DNA of 64,000 nt. Origin: Streptomyces sp. NBC_01197 (GTDB lineage: Bacteria; Actinomycetota; Actinomycetes; Streptomycetales; Streptomycetaceae). The notes under the pieces were generated by a model. That model saw only the letters and a list, made by a program, of their open reading frames with translations. It did no database searches and was not told the origin of the DNA. Below, in pieces: positions 1 through 8,589 of the stretch (its first letter is position 1; every line of letters starts with the position of its first letter). The stretch spans positions 4,320,001-4,384,000 of the forward strand of contig NZ_CP108569.1 in the NCBI RefSeq assembly GCF_036010505.1. The letters are read 5' to 3'. Made by a program: the position numbers and the translations under genes.

Positions 1-156
1 GTCAAGGACCAGCCAGGCCGGTACGTCGCCGTCGAGCAGCACCGGCGCCACCGCGCCGTGTTCGCGCCGCATCTCCCGGTAGAGCTGGGTGGGGTCCGTC
101 TGGAATCGCGGGCCGCTCAGCGGAGTGGGCGGAGCGGGCGGGGTGTCGGTGCTCAT
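1..156 (-). CDS. Cytochrome P450 of the conservon, N-terminal part only
   Basis: Only the first 52 codons are in the window; the gene runs off the left edge. The translation begins MSTDTPPAPPTPLSGPRF and continues with FQTDPTQLYREMRREHGAVAPV, the usual N-terminal region of a Streptomyces P450 before helix A and the first beta strand. The start codon overlaps the stop of the conservon GTPase gene by ATGA, so the two are translationally coupled. Conservons often end with a P450 (cvnE/cvnF), which fits. Haem-binding Cys and I-helix motifs lie outside the window, so activity cannot be judged. Confidence 0.8.
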   Translation of the reverse strand, partial: MSTDTPPAPPTPLSGPRFQTDPTQLYREMRREHGAVAPVLLDGDVPAWLVLD

Positions 157-818
157 GTGGTGCTTGGCTCCCGTGCGGACGTCGCGGCAGTCGTGGAGGT
201 CGTGGAGGGCGCTGAGGTGGCTGAGGATGCTGAGGACGCTGAGGACAGGGCGTGCAGGTGCTGGAGGAGCGTGATCAGTACGTACTTGCTCGACGTACGG
301 TCCCGGGCGTCGCAGTCGATCAGCGGGATCTCGGGGGAGAGGTCCAGCGCCTCACGGAGCTGCTCCAGGGAATGCACCGGGCCGCCGAAGTCGTTGCAGG
401 CGACGATGAACGGCGTGCCGTGGTGCTCCAGGCGGTCGATGGCGTACCAGGAGTCGGCGAGTCTGCGGGTGTCGACCAGGACGACGGCGCCGAGCGTGCC
501 GGAGAACAGCCGGTCCCAGAGGAACCAGAAGCGTTCCTGGCCGGGCGCGCCGAAGAGATAGAGGATCGTCCGCTCGTCGATGCTGATGCGGCCGAAGTCG
601 AAGGCGACGGTGGTGGCGGTCTTGGCGTGCACCCCGGCGGTGTCGTCGACGGCCGCTCCCGCCTGCGTCATCGTCTCCTCGGTGTTCAGCGGACGGATCT
701 CGCTGACCGACCGGACCATGGTGGTCTTCCCTGCGCCGAACCCGCCGACGATGACGATCTTGAGACCGTTGTCGGCGGTGCCGGCCAGGGCGTTCTGGTT
801 AGAGGTTGCGGAGTCCAA
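153..818 (-). CDS. cvnD: Conservon small GTPase-like protein (CvnD)
   Basis: A 221-residue ATP/GTP-binding protein, the fourth conservon component. CvnD proteins are Ras-like GTPases that associate with the membrane sensor through CvnB and CvnC. The P-loop GGFGAGKTT is near residue 26, a G3-like LFGAPGQ near 89, and CNDFGG fills the place of the NKxD loop, which is usual for this divergent family. The last 25 residues are a low-complexity Ala/Ser/Thr tail (ASSASSATSAPSTTST) encoded by short near-repeats of gctgaggatgctgag type. The gene overlaps cvnC by 20 bp upstream and the P450 by 4 bp downstream. Confidence 0.93.
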   Translation of the reverse strand: MDSATSNQNALAGTADNGLKIVIVGGFGAGKTTMVRSVSEIRPLNTEETMTQAGAAVDDTAGVHAKTATTVAFDFGRISIDERTILYLFGAPGQERFWFLWDRLFSGTLGAVVLVDTRRLADSWYAIDRLEHHGTPFIVACNDFGGPVHSLEQLREALDLSPEIPLIDCDARDRTSSKYVLITLLQHLHALSSASSASSATSAPSTTSTTAATSAREPSTT

Positions 819-1173
819 CGAGCACCTGCTCCAGGATGTGAGGGTCGGGAAGTCGGTCGGCGCCGCGTGCGGTGCGCGGGTGGCGTGCGCTGATCCGGCC
901 CGTGTCGAGCAGGTCGCAGAGCAGGATCCGGGTGATGGACACGGGCAGCTTCAGTCCGGCCGCGATCTCGACGACGGCCGTGGGGCGGCCGCACATCCGC
1001 AGGATCGTGGCGTGCTCGGACTGCATTCCGGGCGTCGGGTCGCACTCGCCCACGACCAGGGTCACCAGGTCGAAGGTGGTGGCGTCGGACCTGCTGCGTC
1101 CACCGGTGACGGTGTAGAGGCGGTCCGGATCGTCGTCCCGGCCAGGCCTGGGCCTGGGGACGGGGGCGGTCAC
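799..1173 (-). CDS. cvnC: DUF742 protein of the conservon (CvnC)
   Basis: A 124-residue DUF742 protein. It begins with a charged, disordered stretch containing RLYTVTGGRSR, the hallmark of the family, and continues into a winged-helix-like region (CGRPTAVVEIAAGLKLPVSI, then ILLCDLLDTGRISAR). Conservon CvnC proteins act in the membrane-associated CvnA-CvnB-CvnC-CvnD complex; the biochemical role is not well established. It starts within the last codons of cvnB (ATGA-type overlap at 1170-1173) and overlaps cvnD by 20 bp, so the operon is translationally coupled throughout. Confidence 0.93.
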   Translation of the reverse strand: MTAPVPRPRPGRDDDPDRLYTVTGGRSRSDATTFDLVTLVVGECDPTPGMQSEHATILRMCGRPTAVVEIAAGLKLPVSITRILLCDLLDTGRISARHPRTARGADRLPDPHILEQVLVGLRNL

Positions 1174-1571
1174 GCGCGTGGCTCCGCGCTGAGGTGTTCG
1201 CCCAGCTGCTCGACCAGTTCGCTCATGTTGTGCCCGATGAGGCCGACGTCGGCGGACTCGTCGGCGACGACCGAGAGATGGGCACCGTCGCCCGCCTCGA
1301 CGATGAACAGCACGCCGCCGTAGAACTCGGCCATCGCGGTACGTACGCCGCCGGTGCCGTCGCCGAACTCGATGGAGGCACCGTGCGACAGGGACTGGAT
1401 ACCGGCGGAGATGGCGGCCAGCTGGTCGGCCTGGTCGACGGAGAGCGCCGACGTACGGCAGAGCTTGAGGCCGTCTCGGGAGAGGACCAGGGCGTGCCGG
1501 GCGCCCGGGGTGCGCTCAAGGAGGTTCTCCAGGAGCCAGTTGAGCTTCTCGTCGGTGGTGGTCGTGCTCAT
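1170..1571 (-). CDS. cvnB: Roadblock/LC7 protein of the conservon (CvnB)
   Basis: A 133-residue single-domain roadblock/LC7 protein, the partner of the CvnD GTPase in a system likened to an MglA/MglB pair. Typical elements are LNWLLENLLERTPGARHALVLSRDGLKL near the N terminus, DQADQLAAISAGIQSLSHGAS in the middle and LGLIGHNMSELVEQ-like sequence at the end. It overlaps cvnA by ATGA (1568-1571) and cvnC likewise, so stoichiometric expression from one transcript is expected. Confidence 0.94.
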   Translation of the reverse strand: MSTTTTDEKLNWLLENLLERTPGARHALVLSRDGLKLCRTSALSVDQADQLAAISAGIQSLSHGASIEFGDGTGGVRTAMAEFYGGVLFIVEAGDGAHLSVVADESADVGLIGHNMSELVEQLGEHLSAEPRA

Positions 1572-3163
1572 GAGCTGCTGCCTTCCGGGTTCGGTGAATC
1601 GCCACGTACGGCCTGGCGGAACGTGCTGAACCTGGCGGCGGATGTCGTGGAGGAGGTCGGGTCGACGGGCTTGGACGATCCGGGGATCGTGCCGTCCGGA
1701 TGCGCCGCTGCCATGGTCTGGCCGCGCCGCCGCTGGGGCAGGCCGCTCGCGCCCAACTCCGGGGTGGAGTGGTCGGGTTCGGGCTCCGGACTGGCGGTGG
1801 TGGTATCGGGCTCGGATGCGGATGCCGGGGCGGGCGCGGGTGTGCGCGTGGGCAGCGGGGCCGGTGCGGGTGTGCGCACGGGCAGCGGCCCCGGTGCGGC
1901 CTCGGCGGTCCGCGGGGTTCCGGCGGCCTGTGCGGCCTCGGCGGTCCGCCGGGTGAGCAGTGCCTCGGTGGCCGAAGGGGACAGCGCGGCCGCCGGCCGG
2001 GTGTGCTGTGCCGGGGTGGCCAGGGGTGCCGGGACGGACGGCCGGGGGGTGCGGGTGATCAGCTCGTGCGGGAGCAGCACCAGGACACCGGTGCCGCCGC
2101 GTGCCGACGGGCGGAAGGACACGGTCAGTCCGTGCTTACGGGCCAGCCGCCCGACCACCGCGAGACCGAGCCTGGTCCCGGAGAGACCGGCGAGGTCGGT
2201 CTGCTGGGTGGTCTCCGCCGTGACGGCCCGTTCGGCGCGGCGCAGCTGGACGTCGCTCATGACCAGGCCGCTGTCCTCGATGGTGACGATCACACCGGCC
2301 GGGACCTCCTCGACGTACACATGCACTTCGGCGGTGGGCGGCGAGAAGTTCGCCGCGTTGTCGAGGAGTTCGGCGAGCGCGTGCATGATGCCCTCGGCCG
2401 CGTGGCCCGCGATGGCGATCTCGCTGGTGGAGTGGAGGCGTACCCGCTGGTATCCCGCGATCCGGCCCATCGCGCCGCGCAGGATCGACTCCATGACGAT
2501 CGGCTTCGCCCAGCGACGCCCGGAGCGCGCACCGGCCAGTACGGCGATGGAGTCGGCCAGCCGGCCCGCCTGGGCCGTGCGGTGGTCGAGGTGCAGGAGA
2601 TCGGTGAGTACGTCCTCGTCGGTGTGCCGGTGCTCCATCTCGCGCAGGTCGGCGAGCATCCCGGTGGCCAGGGCCTGCATCCGGCCGGCGGCGTTGGAGG
2701 CCGCCGACAGGGCGGCGGAGCGCGCGGACTCGGCGCGGCTGATCCGGGCGTTCAGCTGGGCGGTCCTCGCGTTGTACTCGCCGGTGAGCCCGGCGGCGGT
2801 GGCTTCACGCTGCCCGATCAGCTCTGCTTCTCTCGCCTCGTGGGTGGCGGTGAGCTGGGTGATCCGGGCCTCGTACTCGGCGGTGAGGCGGGCGGTCCGC
2901 GCGCCGAACTGCGAGTTCTCCCCCGTGAGTTGATCGATCCGGGCGCGGAGGGCCCGCGACGTTCTGCCGGCGTACGTCACCGCGTGGACGGTGGTGGCGA
3001 CAGCGGCACTGAACAGCACGGCTGCCCCGGCCGAGCACCAGGCGAGTGGGGTGCGTATGTGGTCGGGGGCTGCGGCCACCGCCCATACGCACAGCAGGCC
3101 CGAAGCGATCACGGAGATCAGCAGAGCCAGCGCGGTCGGGCGGAGCGGGGGGCGCTCTGTCAT
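1568..3163 (-). CDS. cvnA: Conservon membrane sensor kinase-like protein (CvnA)
   Basis: A 531-residue histidine-kinase-like sensor. Two transmembrane segments lie at about residues 10-32 and 41-64 with only a short loop between them, so there is no extracellular nitrate-sensing domain as in the longer CvnA proteins. A charged coiled coil of repeated TAxYEARxxQL units follows (about 70-150). The ATPase domain has the N-box ELLDNAANFSPP (about 250-270), a DSG motif and GTRLGLAVVGRLARKHG. The last 150 residues are a Pro/Ala/Thr-rich tail with repeated PxRTPAPAP segments. It is the first gene of the conservon operon. No clear phosphoacceptor H-box is visible, as is usual for the family. Confidence 0.92.
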   Translation of the reverse strand: MTERPPLRPTALALLISVIASGLLCVWAVAAAPDHIRTPLAWCSAGAAVLFSAAVATTVHAVTYAGRTSRALRARIDQLTGENSQFGARTARLTAEYEARITQLTATHEAREAELIGQREATAAGLTGEYNARTAQLNARISRAESARSAALSAASNAAGRMQALATGMLADLREMEHRHTDEDVLTDLLHLDHRTAQAGRLADSIAVLAGARSGRRWAKPIVMESILRGAMGRIAGYQRVRLHSTSEIAIAGHAAEGIMHALAELLDNAANFSPPTAEVHVYVEEVPAGVIVTIEDSGLVMSDVQLRRAERAVTAETTQQTDLAGLSGTRLGLAVVGRLARKHGLTVSFRPSARGGTGVLVLLPHELITRTPRPSVPAPLATPAQHTRPAAALSPSATEALLTRRTAEAAQAAGTPRTAEAAPGPLPVRTPAPAPLPTRTPAPAPASASEPDTTTASPEPEPDHSTPELGASGLPQRRRGQTMAAAHPDGTIPGSSKPVDPTSSTTSAARFSTFRQAVRGDSPNPEGSSS

Positions 3164-3358
3164 CTGGCGGAGTCCTCATGGACGGATAGGTCAGAAGGGG
3201 TGAGAGTGGGGTAAAGCGGTCATGAATTGGCTAAAGGGACATGGGTATTCCTGCGTAACACCTGTCAACTATATGAGGGTTGGTGATCGGTTTGGGAAGT
3301 TGCAGGTGCGGAAATTGTTGACTCAGATACACACTGTGCACAGGGGCATGCTGGAACC
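3164..3358. promoter_or_regulatory. Divergent promoter region between conservon and FAD/Fe-S gene
   Basis: This 195-bp gap separates two divergent starts and is clearly less GC-rich than its surroundings (for example caactatatgagggttgg near 3270). An inverted repeat CAAC/GTTG flanks the ATATGAGG core. TTGACT at about 3318 is a possible -35 element for the rightward gene, and TGTGCACA at about 3339 is a perfect 8-bp palindrome 20 bp before that gene. I cannot assign a regulator. Confidence 0.4.
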
Positions 3359-6274
3359 ATGGGCGAGCACCGGGACGGGCGACAGGACGGCAGGGCCGAC
3401 GGCCTGAGCAGCAGCGAACTGGAACGCGCGCTGCGCCGCCAGGGCGTACGCGGGGACATCGAATTCGGGGTCACCGCCCGCTCCCTGGTGACCATGGACG
3501 CCTCCAACTACCGCCGCGTTCCGCTGGGTGTCGTAGCCCCGCGCGACGCCGACGACGTGTCAGCCGTGCTCGACGTCTGCCGCGCCCATGGGGCGCCCGT
3601 GGTGCCGCGCGGCGGAGGTACGTCCATCGCGGGCCAGGCCACCGGCACCGGCGTCGTCCTCGACTTCACCCGGCACATGCGCGCGATCGTCTCGCTGGAC
3701 GCACAGGCCAGGACCGCCGTGGTCCAGCCCGGGGTGATCCTCGACGAGCTGCGGGCGGCGGCGGGCGCGTACGGCCTGACCTTCGGCCCCGACCCGTCCA
3801 CGCACGGCCGCTGCACGCTCGGCGGGATGATCGGCAACAACGCCTGCGGCTCGCACTCGGTCGCCTGGGGCACCACGGCCGCCAACGTCACCGCCCTGAC
3901 CACCGCCGCCTACCAGGGCGGCACCCACCGGCTCGGCCAGGGCTGGCAGGGCGCGCCGCCGGGCCTGCGCGAACTCGTCGGATCGCATCTGGCGCTGCTG
4001 CGCACCGGCTACCCGGCCGGTCTGCCACGCCGGATCTCCGGGTACGCGATCGACGCCCTGCTGCCCGAGAACGGCACCGACCTGGCCCGCGCCTTCTGCG
4101 GCAGCGAGGGCACTCTCGGTGTGCTGACCGAGGCGACCGTACGGCTGGTGGACGCGCCCCGCGCACGGGCGCTCGCCCTCCTCGGCTACGCCCACGAGGG
4201 CGACGCGGCCGACGCGGCGGCCGGGCTGCTCCCGCACCACCCGCTGACCGTCGAGGGCATGGCCGCCGACCTGGTGCGCGAGCCCGCCGGGCTGCCGCGC
4301 GGCGGTGCCTGGCTCTTCGCCGAGACGGGCGGCGCCGACCGGGCCGAGGCCCGCGCCCGGGCCGGCGAGATCGCGCGGGCGGCCGGCGCACTGGACGCCC
4401 TGGTCATCGACGACCCGGCGGCCCAGCGTGTGCTGTGGCGCATCCGCGAGGACGCGAGCGGCACCGCGACCCGCTCGATGGACGGCTCGGAGGCCTGGCC
4501 CGGCTGGGAGGACTGCGCGGTGCCGCCGGCCCGGCTCGGCGCGTATCTGCGGGAGTTCCGGGTCCTGCTCGCCGAGCACGGGCTGCGGGGCACGCCGTAC
4601 GGCCACTTCGGGGACGGCTGTATCCACGTACGGATCGACTTCGACCTGCTCACCCCGGGCGGCGTCGCCCGCTTCCGTACCTTCTCCGAGGAACTGGCCG
4701 CGCTAGTCGTCGCGCACGGCGGCTCGCTCTCCGGCGAACACGGCGACGGGCAGGCCCGCGCCGAACTGCTGCCGAAGATGTACGGGAACGAACTCGTGTC
4801 CCTCTTCGGGCAGTTCAAGGACGTCTGGGACCCCGCGGGCGGGATGAACCCGGGGGTGCTCGCCAGGCCGCACCGGCTGGACGAGAACCTCCGCTTCGCG
4901 GTACTGCCGCCGAAGCCGGTGGACGTGGAGTTCGGCTACCCGCACGACAAGGGGGACTTCTCCGCCGCCGTACGCCGCTGTGTGGGCGTCGCCAAGTGCC
5001 GTACGGAGACGCCGTCCGGGGCCGACGTCATGTGCCCGTCGTTCCGCGCCACCGGCGACGAGCAGCACTCCACGCGCGGGCGCGCCCGGCTGCTGCACGA
5101 GATGCTGGCGGGCGAGGTCGTCACGGACGGCTGGCGCTCGGAAGAGGTGCGCGAAGCCCTCGACCTCTGCCTCTCCTGCAAGGGCTGCCGCAGTGACTGC
5201 CCGGTCGGCGTCGACATGGCCACGTACAAGGCGGAGTTCCTGTACCACCACTACTCGGGCCGCCGCAGGCCCGCCGCGCACTACGCGATGGGCCGGCTGC
5301 CCCGCTGGCTGCGAGCGGCCGCGCCGTACGCCCGCGCGGTGAACGCGCTGGCAGGGGTGGGCCCGCTGGCCTCCCTCGCCAAGCGCCTCGGCGGGATCGC
5401 CCCCGAGCGGACCATCCCGGCGCTCGCACCGCAGACGTTCCGGCGGTGGTTCGGCACCCGGGTGCAGCCGCCCGCGCGGGTCGTCCTGTGGCCCGACACC
5501 TTCACCGACCATCTGTCCCCGCAGGTGGGGCGGGCGGCGGTGCGGGTCCTGGAGTCGGCGGGGCTCGGTATCGCGCTGCCGCCGGACGGGGTGTGCTGCG
5601 CGCTGACCTATGTCACGACCGGGCAGCTGGACCAGGCCCGTACGGTGCTGCGCCGCACACTCGACCGGGTGGAGCCGCTGCTCGAAGCGGACCTGCCCGT
5701 CGTCGTACTGGAACCGAGCTGCGCCGCGGCGCTCAGGACCGACCTGCCGGAGTTGCTCGGCGACGACCCGCGCGCGCACCGGCTGGCCGCGTCGGTACGG
5801 ACCTTCGCACAGGCCCTGGAGGAGGAGGCCCCGCAGTGGCGGCCCCCGGTGCTGAACCGCGAGGTGGCGGGCCAGACCCACTGCCACCAGCACGCGGTCC
5901 TCGGCGACGCGGCCGAACGCAGGCTGCGCGACAAGGCCGGCCTGACGGGCGAACTGAGCGGCGGCTGCTGCGGTCTCGCCGGCAACTTCGGCTTCGAACG
6001 CGGCCACGGTCACTACGAGGTGTCGGTCGCCTGCGCCGACGAGCAGCTGCTGCCTTCGGTACGGGCGGCGGGCCCCGGCACGGAGATCCTGGCGGACGGC
6101 TTCTCGTGCCGCACGCAGCTGGAACAACTGGCCGGGCTGGGCGGACGGCCGGGACGGCACTTGGCGGAGGTACTGGCCGAGGCGCTGGGGGAGGGGCCGG
6201 CACAGGGACCGTACGCGGCGGGGGCCCCCGCGGCGGGGGAGGAGCGGGCGGACGGAAGCGGCCAGGAACCGTAA
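3359..6274 (+). CDS. FAD-linked oxidase / Fe-S oxidoreductase fusion (D-lactate or D-2-hydroxyacid dehydrogenase type)
   Basis: A 971-residue fusion of a GlcD-like flavoprotein with a GlpC-like iron-sulfur protein. The FAD-binding (PCMH) domain occupies about residues 45-240, with PRGGGTSIAGQATG and GGMIGNNACGSHS contacting FAD. The FAD-oxidase C-terminal domain follows to about 500 (GTPYGHFGDGCIHVR, then SLSGEHGDGQAR). Cysteine clusters near 540 (CVGVAKC) and 603 (CLSCKGCRSDCP) should hold 4Fe-4S centres, and two CCG domains follow (GVCCALTY near 744, GGCCGLAGNFG near 867). Such proteins oxidise D-2-hydroxy acids and pass electrons to the quinone pool; the substrate is not evident. Start chosen at ATG 3359. 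Confidence 0.9.
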   Translation: MGEHRDGRQDGRADGLSSSELERALRRQGVRGDIEFGVTARSLVTMDASNYRRVPLGVVAPRDADDVSAVLDVCRAHGAPVVPRGGGTSIAGQATGTGVVLDFTRHMRAIVSLDAQARTAVVQPGVILDELRAAAGAYGLTFGPDPSTHGRCTLGGMIGNNACGSHSVAWGTTAANVTALTTAAYQGGTHRLGQGWQGAPPGLRELVGSHLALLRTGYPAGLPRRISGYAIDALLPENGTDLARAFCGSEGTLGVLTEATVRLVDAPRARALALLGYAHEGDAADAAAGLLPHHPLTVEGMAADLVREPAGLPRGGAWLFAETGGADRAEARARAGEIARAAGALDALVIDDPAAQRVLWRIREDASGTATRSMDGSEAWPGWEDCAVPPARLGAYLREFRVLLAEHGLRGTPYGHFGDGCIHVRIDFDLLTPGGVARFRTFSEELAALVVAHGGSLSGEHGDGQARAELLPKMYGNELVSLFGQFKDVWDPAGGMNPGVLARPHRLDENLRFAVLPPKPVDVEFGYPHDKGDFSAAVRRCVGVAKCRTETPSGADVMCPSFRATGDEQHSTRGRARLLHEMLAGEVVTDGWRSEEVREALDLCLSCKGCRSDCPVGVDMATYKAEFLYHHYSGRRRPAAHYAMGRLPRWLRAAAPYARAVNALAGVGPLASLAKRLGGIAPERTIPALAPQTFRRWFGTRVQPPARVVLWPDTFTDHLSPQVGRAAVRVLESAGLGIALPPDGVCCALTYVTTGQLDQARTVLRRTLDRVEPLLEADLPVVVLEPSCAAALRTDLPELLGDDPRAHRLAASVRTFAQALEEEAPQWRPPVLNREVAGQTHCHQHAVLGDAAERRLRDKAGLTGELSGGCCGLAGNFGFERGHGHYEVSVACADEQLLPSVRAAGPGTEILADGFSCRTQLEQLAGLGGRPGRHLAEVLAEALGEGPAQGPYAAGAPAAGEERADGSGQEP

Positions 6275-6302
6275 GAGGGAGCTACCGCTCCGGGCCCTTA
6301 CT

Positions 6303-7283
6303 GTGGACGTCATGGATCCGATCGCCCCTGCCGACGCCAAGGCCCTCGACGCGGCGCTGACCGACCCCTCCGCCACGACGAACGCCGTCCCGGTCACCGC
6401 CGGCGGCTTCGGTGGGCCCCGAGCCGACGGCGCCACCGGGCTGCGCGGTCGGCTGGGGCCGCTCGGTCTGGTGCTGGCCGGCGGGATATCGGTGCAGTTC
6501 GGGGCGGCCGTGGCCGTCTGGCTGATGCCCAGGGCGGGGGCGCTCGGCGTCGTCTCGCTGCGGCTCACCGTCGCCGCGATCGTGATGCTCATCGTGTGCC
6601 GGCCCCGGGTGCGCGGGCTGTCGCGGACGGACTGGGGCACGGTCCTGGTCTTCGGGATCGCGATGGCCGGAATGAACGGCCTCTTCTACCAGGCGGCCGA
6701 CCGCATCCCGCTGGGCGCGGCCGTGACCCTGGAGGTGCTGGGCCCGCTCGCCCTCTCGGTGATCGCCTCACGCAGGCTGGTGAACCTGCTGTGGGCCGGG
6801 CTCGCCCTCTGCGGAGTGGTGCTGCTGAGCGGCGGCGGCTTCGGCGGTCTGAACCTGGTCGGTGTGGCGTTCGCGCTCGCGGCGGGCGGGATGTGGGCCG
6901 CGTACATCATCTTCAGCGCCCGCACCGGCGCCCGCTTCCCACGCGCGGACGGACTGGCCCTGGCAATGACGGTGGGCGCCCTGCTGATGCTGCCGCTGGG
7001 CATCGCGGACGCGGGCTCGAAGCTGCTCGTCCCGAGCACGCTGGGTCTGGGCGCGGCGGTGGCGGTGCTGTCGTCCGTTCTCCCGTACACCCTTGAACTG
7101 CTCGCCCTGCGCCGGCTCCCCGCGTCGACCTTCGCAGTCCTGATGAGCCTGGAACCGGCCATCGCGGCGACGACCGGCTTCCTCGTCCTGCACCAGGCGC
7201 TGTCCGGAGTGGACGCGCTGGCGATCGCGCTGGTGATCGTGGCGAGCATGGGGGCGGTACGGACACAGATCACGGGGAAGTGA
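6303..7283 (+). CDS. EamA-family inner-membrane exporter (RhtA-like)
   Basis: A 326-residue drug/metabolite transporter with ten predicted membrane helices in two five-helix EamA repeats after a 50-residue cytosolic leader. The pattern GGISVQFGAAVAVWLMPRAGALGVVSLRL and the C-terminal ALRRLPASTFAVLMSLEPAIAA segment are typical of RhtA-like threonine/homoserine and purine exporters. GTG 6303 gives the longest form; ATG 6312 is equally possible since neither has a good Shine-Dalgarno sequence. It lies 28 bp after the FAD/Fe-S dehydrogenase gene on the same strand and may be co-transcribed. Confidence 0.88.
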   Translation: MDVMDPIAPADAKALDAALTDPSATTNAVPVTAGGFGGPRADGATGLRGRLGPLGLVLAGGISVQFGAAVAVWLMPRAGALGVVSLRLTVAAIVMLIVCRPRVRGLSRTDWGTVLVFGIAMAGMNGLFYQAADRIPLGAAVTLEVLGPLALSVIASRRLVNLLWAGLALCGVVLLSGGGFGGLNLVGVAFALAAGGMWAAYIIFSARTGARFPRADGLALAMTVGALLMLPLGIADAGSKLLVPSTLGLGAAVAVLSSVLPYTLELLALRRLPASTFAVLMSLEPAIAATTGFLVLHQALSGVDALAIALVIVASMGAVRTQITGK

Positions 7284-7330
7284 CGCGGGGGCGGCTCGGG
7301 CGGTGACGGGGGTCAGCCGGTGAGGGCGGT

Positions 7331-7391
7331 CATCCGGTGCCGGGGCATCCGGTGGCCGGGCGCCATTCGCGCGGGTCATCCGGTGGCCGGG
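7331..7391. repeat. Three direct repeats of a 15-bp unit between convergent genes
   Basis: Units CATCCGGTGCCGGGG (7331), CATCCGGTGGCCGGG (7346) and CATCCGGTGGCCGGG (7377) fall at the convergent ends of the exporter and epoxide hydrolase genes. The last unit overlaps the C-terminal codons of the hydrolase, giving its DPATG end. Function unknown; no good hairpin is formed. Confidence 0.6.
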
Positions 7392-8578
7392 TCCCGGGGA
7401 AGCTTCCGGAAGAAGGTACTGATGTCGTCCACCAGAGGGCCCGGCTGTTCCATCGCGGCGAAGTGGCCGCCCCTGTCGTGCTCCGTCCACTGCACGATGT
7501 TGTTCGTCCGCTCCGCGATGTGCCGCAGCGGTACGAAGTTCTCCTGCGGGAAGTCGGCCAGCGCGGTGGGCGTGGTCGACGGCTCGGGCGGGGCGCCCCA
7601 GTAGTCGGCGTGCGCCCGCTCGTAGTAGATACGGGCCGACGAACCGGCGGTGCCGGTCAGCCAGTAGAGCATCACGTTGGTGAGCAGCTGGTCGCGGTCG
7701 ACGGCGTCCTCAGGGCGGTCCCGGGAGTCGGTCCACTCCTTGAACTTCTCCGCGATCCAGGCCAGTTGGCCCACCGGTGAGTCGGTCAGCCCGTACGCGA
7801 GCGTCTGCGGCCGGGTGGACTGGATGTCGGCGTACCCCTGCCGGTCGCGCGCCCATCGCCGGTTGCGTTCCCAGGACGCCAGGGTGCGGGCGCGTTCCGC
7901 CGGGCTCAGCGGGGCCAGCTCGTCGTCGGTGGGCTCTTCCGCCGCGGCCGAGCCCGGCAGCAGGTTGAGATGGACGCCGATGACCCGGTCCGGCTGGATG
8001 CGGCCCAGCTCACGGGAGATGGCCGCACCCCAGTCGCCGCCCTGGGCGCCGAACCTCTGGTAGCCGAGGCGCTCCATGAGTTCGGCGAAGGCGGCGGCCA
8101 CCCGGCGGTACTCCCAGCCCGGCTCGGCGGTCGGCCCCGAAAGACCGAACCCGGGAATGCTCGGCAGGACCAGGTGGAACGCGTCGGCGGGGTCGCCGCC
8201 GTGCGCCCGTGGGTCGGTCAGGGGGCCGGCGACCCGGGCGAACTCCACGATCGACCCGGGCCAGCCGTGCGTCATGATCAGCGCAGTCGCGTCCGGTTCC
8301 GGCGACCGGATGTGGGCGAAGTGGATGTTGGTGCCGTCGATGGTGGTGGTGAACTGCGGCCACGCGTTCAACTCGGCTTCCGCTGCCCGCCAGTCGTACT
8401 CGTGCCGCCAGTAGTCCGCGAGCTCCCGCAGATAGTCGCGCGGAATGCCGTAGGACCAGCCCACGCCGGGCAGCTCGTCGGGCCACCGAGTGCGGTCCAG
8501 GCGCTCGTGGAGATCATCGAGCTCGCCCTGCGGGACGCTGACGCGGAATGCCCGGAGGCTGTCGGTGGTGATCGTCAT
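7376..8578 (-). CDS. Epoxide hydrolase of the EHN/alpha-beta hydrolase family
   Basis: A 400-residue microsomal-type epoxide hydrolase that should open an epoxide to a diol. The EHN N-terminal domain spans about 5-110 (VPQGELDDLHERLDRTRWPDE). The oxyanion motif HGWPGS is near residue 101 and the nucleophile Asp sits in GAQGGDWGA near 178; the C-terminal His is in DRGGHFAAMEQP. The start is the ATG of MTITTDSLRAF; an in-frame extension to 8662 is unlike the family. It ends the leftward run headed by the flavin reductase of the MarR-controlled island, so it may act on an epoxide or lactone intermediate there, but the substrate is unknown. Confidence 0.9.
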   Translation of the reverse strand: MTITTDSLRAFRVSVPQGELDDLHERLDRTRWPDELPGVGWSYGIPRDYLRELADYWRHEYDWRAAEAELNAWPQFTTTIDGTNIHFAHIRSPEPDATALIMTHGWPGSIVEFARVAGPLTDPRAHGGDPADAFHLVLPSIPGFGLSGPTAEPGWEYRRVAAAFAELMERLGYQRFGAQGGDWGAAISRELGRIQPDRVIGVHLNLLPGSAAAEEPTDDELAPLSPAERARTLASWERNRRWARDRQGYADIQSTRPQTLAYGLTDSPVGQLAWIAEKFKEWTDSRDRPEDAVDRDQLLTNVMLYWLTGTAGSSARIYYERAHADYWGAPPEPSTTPTALADFPQENFVPLRHIAERTNNIVQWTEHDRGGHFAAMEQPGPLVDDISTFFRKLPRDPATG

Positions 8579-8589
8579 GCCGCTGGATG

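Noticed and set aside
580..1323. Plus-strand ORF opposite the conservon
   Set aside because: Antisense shadow of cvnB-cvnD; no family resemblance and opposite codon bias.
3560..6640. Minus-strand ORFs of 355 and 645 residues over the FAD/Fe-S gene
   Set aside because: Arg/Gly/Ala-rich shadows without motifs; the plus-strand gene has full domain content.
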